Shown in pieces: positions 14,193 through 18,923 of a stretch of DNA of 18,923 nucleotides (position 1 is the stretch's first letter; each line of letters starts with the position of its first letter). Position numbers and translations under genes: made by a program. The notes under the pieces were generated by a model. It searched no databases. It saw only the letters and a program-made list of their open reading frames with translations, and was not told where the DNA came from. Origin of the DNA: an uncultured Sphingobacteriaceae bacterium (lineage in GTDB: Bacteria > Bacteroidota > Bacteroidia > Sphingobacteriales > Sphingobacteriaceae); NCBI GenBank assembly GCA_946887045.1, contig CAMPKC010000071.1:1-18923 (forward strand). Direction: 5' to 3'.

Positions 14193-14849
14193 ATGCTTGA
14201 TAAAGACGGAATCGCAAAACGAATCGCTAAGGAAATCCAAAATGGGTATTACGTTAATCTAGGTATTGGTATTCCAACATTAGTGGCTAATTATATCCCC
14301 GAAGAGATGAGTGTCGTTTTGCAATCTGAAAATGGTTTGCTGGGTATGGGGCCTTTCCCTTATGAAGGAGAAGAAGATCCGGATTTGATTAATGCCGGTA
14401 AGCAAACAATAACCACACTTAAGGGCTCCGCATTTTTTGATTCTGCGATGAGTTTTGGAATGATTCGGGCCCAGAAAATCGATCTGACAATTTTAGGGGC
14501 TATGGAAGTTTCTGAACATGGCGACATCGCGAACTGGAAAATTCCGGGGAAGTTGGTGAAAGGAATGGGGGGAGCGATGGATTTGGTTGCTTCCGCAAAG
14601 AATATTATCGTTGCGATGCAGCATGTAAACAAGGCGGGTGAAAGCAAGCTCTTGCCAGTTTGTCGTTTGCCTTTAACAGGGGTGCGGTGTGTTAAAAAAA
14701 TCGTAACCGAATTAGCAGTGTTGGATGTTTTGCCTCAAGGCGGTTTTAAACTTATTGAAAGAGCTCCAGGCGTTTCTGTTGATGAAATTAAAAAAGCTAC
14801 CGCAGGAAAATTGATAATCGAAGGAGATATTCCGGAAATGCAATTTTAA
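14193..14849 (+). CDS. scoB: Succinyl-CoA:3-ketoacid CoA transferase subunit B
   Basis: The 218-residue beta subunit, partner of ScoA in a cytosolic heteromeric CoA transferase. The catalytic glutamate that forms the thioester intermediate is E46 in SENGLLGMG, the family signature. GIGIPTLVANYIP (24-36) and the DLTILGAMEVSEHGDIANW block (about 107-125) are also typical. The length fits separate bacterial B subunits, not the fused mitochondrial SCOT. Translation starts at ATG 14193, 20 bases after scoA, which implies one mRNA. No terminator-like hairpin is visible in the 98 bases that follow. Confidence 0.94.
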   Translation: MLDKDGIAKRIAKEIQNGYYVNLGIGIPTLVANYIPEEMSVVLQSENGLLGMGPFPYEGEEDPDLINAGKQTITTLKGSAFFDSAMSFGMIRAQKIDLTILGAMEVSEHGDIANWKIPGKLVKGMGGAMDLVASAKNIIVAMQHVNKAGESKLLPVCRLPLTGVRCVKKIVTELAVLDVLPQGGFKLIERAPGVSVDEIKKATAGKLIIEGDIPEMQF

Positions 14850-14947
14850 AACCACCGCTTGTTCGAATGTATGGCACCCAACATTATATCATTTTAGATA
14901 CCTCAAGCAATTTCACTTACTATTTGTTAACATAAAAAAATAATGTC

Positions 14948-16087
14948 ATGGCCACTCTTTTTATTCTGTTATTGTCGTTATTCTCTTTGTTTTCATGCAA
15001 TCAGAATTCTATAGATAAATCTGAAAATGAGGCAACCAGTGCCGAAGTCAAGCCGGACAGTACATCCATCAAAATAAATACACTCTATTCTGATTTAACC
15101 AATCCATGGGGGATGACCTGGCTGCCTGATGGCCGGCTATTGGTAACTGAGCGACGCGGTGAAATTTTGGTTTTCAAAGACGATAAGTATACCGGACAAA
15201 AAATTGCAGGTGTCCCTGAAGTTTTTAGCAGAGGTCAAGGTGGTTTAATGGATATTCAGCTCCATCCCCAATACAAGGATAACGGATGGCTTTACCTGGT
15301 TTATTCAAAACCGTTAAGCGGCGGAGCGGCAACAACTCTTATGCGAGCTAAACTCGAAGGAAACCAGTTGGTTCAGAAGCAGGAAATTTTTGTTGCTGGC
15401 CCCGCTCTAACTGCCAGTATCCATTTTGGAAGCAGGATTGCATTTGATAATGATGGTTATCTATACGTTGTTGCCGGAGAAAGGGGAACAAATAAAAAAG
15501 TTCAGGATTTGAGTAACGATCATGGCAAAATACATCGCTTATTTGATGATGGACGTGTGCCACAAGATAATCCCTTTGTGAATCAGGCCGATGCAAAGCC
15601 TTCTATATGGACCTACGGCCATAGAAATCCGCAGGGAATGGTTTACGATAAAGAAAACAACAGGCTTTGGGCTGTTGAGCACGGGCCCAGAGGAGGAGAT
15701 GAGCTTAACCTGATAGAAAAAGGAAAAAATTATGGATGGCCCTTGGTAACATACGGAATTGGTTACGATGGCTCAAAAATCTCTGACAAAACAGAAATGG
15801 AAGGTGTGCAAAATCCAGTAAAATATTGGGTTCCTTCGCCTGCTCCCTGCGGGATGGCGTTAGTAACGAGTGACAAGTATCCTGGCTGGAAAGGTAATTT
15901 GCTCATAGCGAATCTGGCTTTTAGGTTTTTAAATCGGGTAAAACTTGATGGAACGAAATTCGTCGGAGAGGAGAAGTTATTGGATGGTTTCGCTCGGATA
16001 CGGCAGGTTGCTCAGAGTCCGGACGGGTATATTTATGTTGTTACTGAGGCGCCGGGTAAGCTATTAAAGCTTATGCCCGAGAATTAA
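14948..16087 (+). CDS. PQQ-dependent sugar dehydrogenase-type lipoprotein
   Basis: A 379-residue protein of the glucose/sorbosone (soluble aldose) dehydrogenase beta-propeller family, which uses PQQ to oxidise sugar aldehydes in the periplasm. Propeller blocks seen in order: LTNPWGMTWLPDGRLLVTER, GGLMDIQLHPQYKDNGWLY, HFGSRIAFDNDGYLYVVAGE, DHGKIHRLFDDG, SIWTYGHRNPQGMVYD, and EHGPRGGDELNLIEKGKNYG. The N terminus MATLFILLLSLFSLFSC ends in a lipobox-like LFSC with C17 as lipid site, but has no Lys or Arg before the hydrophobic core, which is unusual. A stop codon 15 bases upstream leaves no alternative start. Substrate and true PQQ use cannot be confirmed from sequence. The gene stands alone, 98 bases after scoB. 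Confidence 0.88.
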   Translation: MATLFILLLSLFSLFSCNQNSIDKSENEATSAEVKPDSTSIKINTLYSDLTNPWGMTWLPDGRLLVTERRGEILVFKDDKYTGQKIAGVPEVFSRGQGGLMDIQLHPQYKDNGWLYLVYSKPLSGGAATTLMRAKLEGNQLVQKQEIFVAGPALTASIHFGSRIAFDNDGYLYVVAGERGTNKKVQDLSNDHGKIHRLFDDGRVPQDNPFVNQADAKPSIWTYGHRNPQGMVYDKENNRLWAVEHGPRGGDELNLIEKGKNYGWPLVTYGIGYDGSKISDKTEMEGVQNPVKYWVPSPAPCGMALVTSDKYPGWKGNLLIANLAFRFLNRVKLDGTKFVGEEKLLDGFARIRQVAQSPDGYIYVVTEAPGKLLKLMPEN

Positions 16088-16173
16088 ATCACTCGAAAAT
16101 CCAATCCAATCAATGCGGTAACAAGTGTTTTTCGGCAAATTCTTATAAGTTTCTTTTATATTTATTTCTCAAA

Positions 16174-16203
16174 CAGCTTAGCTGAATCTTAGATAATCGA
16201 TTA
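16174..16203. other. Two palindromes upstream of the DUF2721 gene
   Basis: CAGCTTAGCTG (16174-16184, 5-1-5) and TAATCGATTA (16194-16203) are both perfect inverted repeats, 9 bases apart, and end 19 bases before the TTG start at 16223. They could be binding sites for a dimeric regulator. Short palindromes also arise by chance, and I see no promoter box here. Confidence 0.3.
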
Positions 16204-16222
16204 CTTTAACACTTAACAGCCA

Positions 16223-16660
16223 TTGGAACTATCCATAACGACGCCAGCAATATTATTTCCAGCAATCTCATTGCTTTTACTTGCCTATACCAACCGTTTT
16301 ATGGCTATGGCAAGTTTAATCAGAAATCTAAAGACTCAATACATTGAAAGCCATAATCCAAATTTGATCGGACAAATCTCCAATCTCCGCAAAAGAATTT
16401 ATTTGATCAGGAATATGCAGGCTTGTGGAATTGCCAGTTTCTCTTTGTGTGTTATTTGTATGCTTTTGTTGTTTAACAACAATAAGTTAATTGCCGAGTA
16501 TGTATTTGGAGTAAGCTTGATCTTATTGTTGATATCGCTGTATTTGTCGCTAAGGGAAATTCAAATATCTATAGAAGCCTTAAAAATTGAACTGAGCGAC
16601 TTAGAAAATTCGAGCTTTAAAGAGGAGAAACAAGAGGATGGAGAAAAAGAATTGGTGTAA
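16223..16660 (+). CDS. DUF2721-family membrane protein
   Basis: A 145-residue inner-membrane protein. Hydrophobic segments lie at about 7-25, 66-86 and 92-110. Between the first two is a basic helical loop (RFMAMASLIRNLKTQYIESH, then ISNLRKRIYLIRNMQ), and the C terminus is a charged coiled-coil-like tail rich in Glu and Lys. The N-terminal TTPAILFPAISLLLLAYTNRF is the pattern I associate with DUF2721. The function of the family is unknown. No ATG is available: an in-frame TAA lies two codons upstream, so TTG at 16223 (giving MELSITTPA) is the only sensible start. It stands alone between the sugar dehydrogenase and the convergent DUF2911 gene. Confidence 0.78.
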   Translation: MELSITTPAILFPAISLLLLAYTNRFMAMASLIRNLKTQYIESHNPNLIGQISNLRKRIYLIRNMQACGIASFSLCVICMLLLFNNNKLIAEYVFGVSLILLLISLYLSLREIQISIEALKIELSDLENSSFKEEKQEDGEKELV

Positions 16661-16695
16661 AGAACATCAGTTTAGGTAAATGAAAGTTTAAGAAA

Positions 16696-16732
16696 TAAGC
16701 AGGTTCGGTTTATCAAGCCGAACCCTGGCTTA
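16696..16732. terminator. Probable terminator hairpin between convergent genes
   Basis: GGTTCGG (16702-16708) pairs with CCGAACC (16718-16724), and an outer TAAGC (16696-16700) pairs with GCTTA (16728-16732) across a small internal loop. It sits between the DUF2721 stop and the DUF2911 stop on the opposite strand. Only broken T-runs follow on either side, so termination is likely but not textbook. Confidence 0.5.
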
Positions 16733-16733
16733 C

Positions 16734-17249
16734 CTATTTTATTTCAAACTCAACTTCTGTTTTCCCCCACTCCATAGAAACCTCACCATTTTTGGAGATC
16801 ATAAAAGTTAGTCGCTCTTGTTGAGACTCAGTTGTTTCTGGTTTAACCATTACACGCAGTTGATCAAGCTCTTCCTTGTATACGGTTCCCCACTGATTCC
16901 ATGTCTTATTGAAAATAATTGTCCATTCATTTTCTCCGGGAATTGTATAAAGACTGTATTTTCCGGCTGGTAAAGCTTTCCCTTCAATCGTTACATCTTT
17001 ATTCACTTCAAAAACAGTGGCCTCATTTGCACCTGTCCTCCAAATTTTTCCATAAGGAGCGATATCTTTCCCTATAGCTCTGTTTTTTAAAGAGGGCTGA
17101 CTATATTCAATAGTGACAACAGCTCCATTATTAAGCGTTTCGCTTACTTTAGCCGGGGGACTTGGTCTTTTACTTTTGTCTACTTGTGCGAAGGCAGAAT
17201 TTCCAGCTATTACAGCTGCAAATAGGGTAAAAGTGAGTAGTTTCTTCAT
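16734..17249 (-). CDS. DUF2911-family secreted protein
   Basis: A 171-residue exported protein. MKKLLTFTLFAAVIAGNSAFAQ is a standard signal peptide cleaved after AFA. The mature part has the DUF2911 layout: VTIEYSQPSLKNRAIG near the start, APYGKIWRTGANEATVFE in the middle, then LPAGKYSLYTIPGENEWTIIF and NQWGTVYKE. The family is common in Bacteroidota and forms a small beta-rich periplasmic domain whose role is not known. The ATG at 17247-17249 is clear. A minus-strand TATATTTG box at 17290-17297 is the likely promoter. It is convergent with the DUF2721 gene and divergent from the DUF6250 lipoprotein. Confidence 0.88.
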   Translation of the reverse strand: MKKLLTFTLFAAVIAGNSAFAQVDKSKRPSPPAKVSETLNNGAVVTIEYSQPSLKNRAIGKDIAPYGKIWRTGANEATVFEVNKDVTIEGKALPAGKYSLYTIPGENEWTIIFNKTWNQWGTVYKEELDQLRVMVKPETTESQQERLTFMISKNGEVSMEWGKTEVEFEIK

Positions 17250-17289
17250 TTTGGAATGTGTTAGTGGTTGTTAATAGATTATATAACTA

Positions 17290-17297
17290 CAAATATA
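17290..17297 (-). promoter_or_regulatory. Candidate -7 box for the DUF2911 gene
   Basis: The minus strand reads TATATTTG, matching TAnnTTTG, ending 40 bases before the ATG, which leaves a normal short leader. A -33 TTTG is not evident. Confidence 0.42.
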
Positions 17298-17470
17298 TTG
17301 TCTGTATTGTAACCTGAACGTTAAATAGTTTGTTTGATACATTAATAATATTATTGTAACGAGAACTTTATAAAAATCGGGTTCTTTCTGTAAATTAAAA
17401 AACTCGAAATGCTGACCTTCGCTATTGAATATTAACAAAGATTTAGCTGCTATTAAACGTTGTGTTCAGA

Positions 17471-18169
17471 ATGAGATTACTTCAAATCGTTTTTTTATTG
17501 CTTTTTATAAGCGGATGTTCGATTCAGTCTCCGCCATCTTTAATTAAAGGTTATCAAACCGATAAACTGATATACAGCAATGATTTTGAACGAATGTCGG
17601 ATGATTTAGTTGTTGAAACACCAGCAAACAGAAACTCAAAAGTTTACACTGCAGATCATAGGCTGCATATTGATGTTGCTGCGGGTGCTACCGTTTGGTT
17701 GAATAAGAAACTTAGCGGGAACTATCTTCTTCAATACACCCGAACTGTAAGGGTGGATACTGGTGTAAATGATAGACTGTCGGATTTTAATCAATTTTGG
17801 ATGGCAACAGATCCGAAGAACTCTAACTTATTTACCAGGAGCGGTGTTTTTGAGGAGTATGACTCTTTAAGTATGTATTACATTGGTATGGGTGGAAATA
17901 CAAATAAAACAACCCGGTTTCGGAAATACTACGGAGATGGCAGAAAGCCATTGTTACAGGAGTATTCGGATGCAGAGCACCTGTTGAAGGCTAATAAAGA
18001 ATATAAAATCACGCTGGTTGTTAAAAATGGGCTTCATGAATTTTACGTTGATGAAGAAAAGTATTTCAGTTTCAAGGATAATGACCCATTAAAGGATGGG
18101 TATTTTGGATTTCGGACTACCCAATCGAGACACGAAATTAAGGAGTTTAGGATTTATTCTTTAAGATAG
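17471..18169 (+). CDS. DUF6250-family lipoprotein
   Basis: A 232-residue lipoprotein starting MRLLQIVFLLLFISGC, with a textbook lipobox ISGC and C16 as lipid site. An in-frame GTG at 17462 would add three residues and is not needed. The mature part shows the DUF6250 pattern: YSNDFERMSDDLVVE, then LHIDVAAGATVWLNKKLSG, the strongly conserved DRLSDFNQFWMATDP, and YYIGMGGNTNKTTRFRKYYG. These proteins are predicted to have a concanavalin-like jelly-roll fold and tend to occur with polysaccharide-degrading genes, so carbohydrate binding or cleavage is plausible. No such neighbour is seen here. Its 3' end overlaps the convergent Nudix gene by 23 bases. Confidence 0.82.
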   Translation: MRLLQIVFLLLFISGCSIQSPPSLIKGYQTDKLIYSNDFERMSDDLVVETPANRNSKVYTADHRLHIDVAAGATVWLNKKLSGNYLLQYTRTVRVDTGVNDRLSDFNQFWMATDPKNSNLFTRSGVFEEYDSLSMYYIGMGGNTNKTTRFRKYYGDGRKPLLQEYSDAEHLLKANKEYKITLVVKNGLHEFYVDEEKYFSFKDNDPLKDGYFGFRTTQSRHEIKEFRIYSLR

Positions 18170-18611
18170 ATTCAAGTCGGTCAAGAAATATGACTTGACT
18201 GGGATGAATCTTTTTACGGGCTTCTCGGAAAGAAAACCATTCTGCTTTATCAGTCTCTGGAAAAGAAACAATTTTTCCAGATTTAGGCGGCCATTCAAGT
18301 TCGAACAGATTTGATGATATATAGCTAGTTTCAAAATTGGACGGCACTGCCCATGCCTTTATGATTTTTCCACTTGTAAGTTGTGTGTCTCCCAAGCCGA
18401 TATACTCGTCGCTGTCAATTATATTTCCTGTTTCCTCGGTGAACTCTCGAATAGCAACTTGCAGTGGATTTTCATCAGTGTATTCTCCTTTCGGGATCGA
18501 CCAAACACCTAAGTCTTTAGTTTTATAAAATGGCCCCCCTGGATGGACGAGTAAAACTTCCGCTTTTTTTCGATTTCTGAATGCTAATAGTCCGGCGCTC
18601 TGCTTTTTCAT
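18147..18611 (-). CDS. Nudix hydrolase of the PKGE type
   Basis: A 154-residue Nudix hydrolase beginning MKKQSAGLLAFRNRKKAEVLLVHPGGP, a start typical of the small (di)nucleotide-cleaving NTP pyrophosphohydrolases often annotated MutT-like. The Nudix core REFTEETG (55-62) is intact, with R55, E56, E59 and E60. The loop before it (G42 to E47) is one residue shorter than the GX5E of the consensus. WSIPKGEY precedes the box as in relatives. The substrate cannot be deduced. The start codon is the ATG at 18609-18611. A perfect palindrome GTACAATGTAC lies 3-13 bases upstream. Convergent overlap with the DUF6250 gene at the 3' end suggests that no terminator separates them. Confidence 0.85.
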   Translation of the reverse strand: MKKQSAGLLAFRNRKKAEVLLVHPGGPFYKTKDLGVWSIPKGEYTDENPLQVAIREFTEETGNIIDSDEYIGLGDTQLTSGKIIKAWAVPSNFETSYISSNLFELEWPPKSGKIVSFPETDKAEWFSFREARKKIHPSQVIFLDRLESILKNKS

Positions 18612-18880
18612 ATGTACAATGTACTAACTTAAAGACAGTGTCCTAATTGAAATTAACTTAGTGTATGTATTTTTATATACCTTCAAAATAATTCAAATGT
18701 CAATAAAAGTAAATTATTCAATTATTTATCCAAATCATTGATAATGTCGTATTAAAATTCGTAAATTAGTATCATATTATTTTTGTCGGTGGTGGTTGGC
18801 TCAATATTTGTTAAAATACTATCGACCGCGAGTCATTCACTTAGTGTAATTTAAACACTTATTAAATTTGGAGGTATTTT
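18612..18880. other. AT-rich intergenic region with small palindromes
   Basis: I see no gene in these 269 bases. They hold the palindrome GTACAATGTAC (18614-18624), a plus-strand TATTTTTG box at 18778-18785 that fits TAnnTTTG, a G-rich patch GTCGGTGGTGGTTGG just after it, an AGTGT...ACACT inverted repeat (18843-18859), and a second plus-strand TAAATTTG at 18863-18870. It is probably the control region of the gene that begins at 18881. Confidence 0.5.
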
Positions 18881-18923
18881 ATGAAATTAACAGAATTATT
18901 ATTAAATGGATTTAGCTTTAAAG
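18881..18923 (+). CDS. 5' end of an unidentified gene (runs off the window)
   Basis: An ATG at 18881 opens the frame MKLTELLLNGFSFK, which continues past the window edge. A GGAGG Shine-Dalgarno-like sequence (18870-18874, TTGGAGGTATTTT before the ATG) lies at good spacing. That is unusual in this phylum and supports the start. Fourteen residues are too few to identify the product. Confidence 0.55.
   Translation, partial: MKLTELLLNGFSFK

Noticed and set aside
1..18923. CRISPR array, insertion sequence, phage, toxin-antitoxin or restriction system
   Set aside because: I looked for direct repeats with spacers, transposase motifs, terminal inverted repeats and defence-type domains on both strands and found none; the only tandem repeat is the short heptamer run in bioA.

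Overview
The window reads as a chromosomal segment of a Bacteroidota bacterium, most likely a Sphingobacteriaceae-type organism such as Pedobacter or a relative. The basis is moderate-to-low GC, promoters of the Bacteroidota type (TTTG ... TAnnTTTG) instead of sigma70 boxes, mostly weak Shine-Dalgarno sequences, and family content typical of that phylum: SusC/BtuB-style TonB receptors, DUF2911, DUF6250, DUF2721, and a heptose kinase separate from its nucleotidyltransferase. No phage, insertion sequence, CRISPR array, tRNA or rRNA is visible.

Layout. Positions 1-4282 hold a 50-residue membrane protein, a GAAA-loop terminator, and then a minus-strand housekeeping block read as aminotransferase, heptose-7-phosphate kinase (rfaE1), queA and ispD. 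Positions 4375-8457 run on the plus strand: a CDF metal transporter with a Cys-rich tail, a Nudix hydrolase, bioA, a ferritin-like di-iron protein and a YhhN-family membrane protein, the last four nearly touching. Positions 8462-11490 form a cobalamin-controlled unit: a well-formed promoter, a B12 riboswitch with a convincing kissing loop, a BtuB-like TonB receptor, and a Dph6-like PP-loop ATPase. Positions 11580-12287 hold a small acidic lipoprotein and a convergent GreA-like protein sharing a bidirectional terminator. Positions 12382-14849 hold an AIM24-family protein, a 54-residue Cys/Lys-rich protein on the minus strand, and the two subunits of a succinyl-CoA:3-ketoacid CoA transferase. 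A perfect 17-bp palindrome of Fur/PerR type lies between the last two loci. Positions 14948-18611 hold a PQQ-type sugar dehydrogenase lipoprotein, a DUF2721 membrane protein, a DUF2911 protein, a DUF6250 lipoprotein and a second Nudix hydrolase. The window ends in a 269-bp AT-rich gap and the first codons of an unidentified gene.

How the genes fit together. The clearest functional unit is the vitamin B12 uptake locus, where sensing RNA, outer-membrane receptor and an unexplained PP-loop ATPase sit together. The bioA/di-iron/YhhN string suggests a translationally linked set whose middle member is unexplained. The palindrome beside the small Cys-rich protein suggests a metal- or peroxide-responsive switch. 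I see no clear new multi-gene system: most of the window is ordinary core genome, and the most interesting points are small ones (the Cys-rich protein and its operator, heptamer repeats inside bioA, the Dph6-like gene in the B12 unit).
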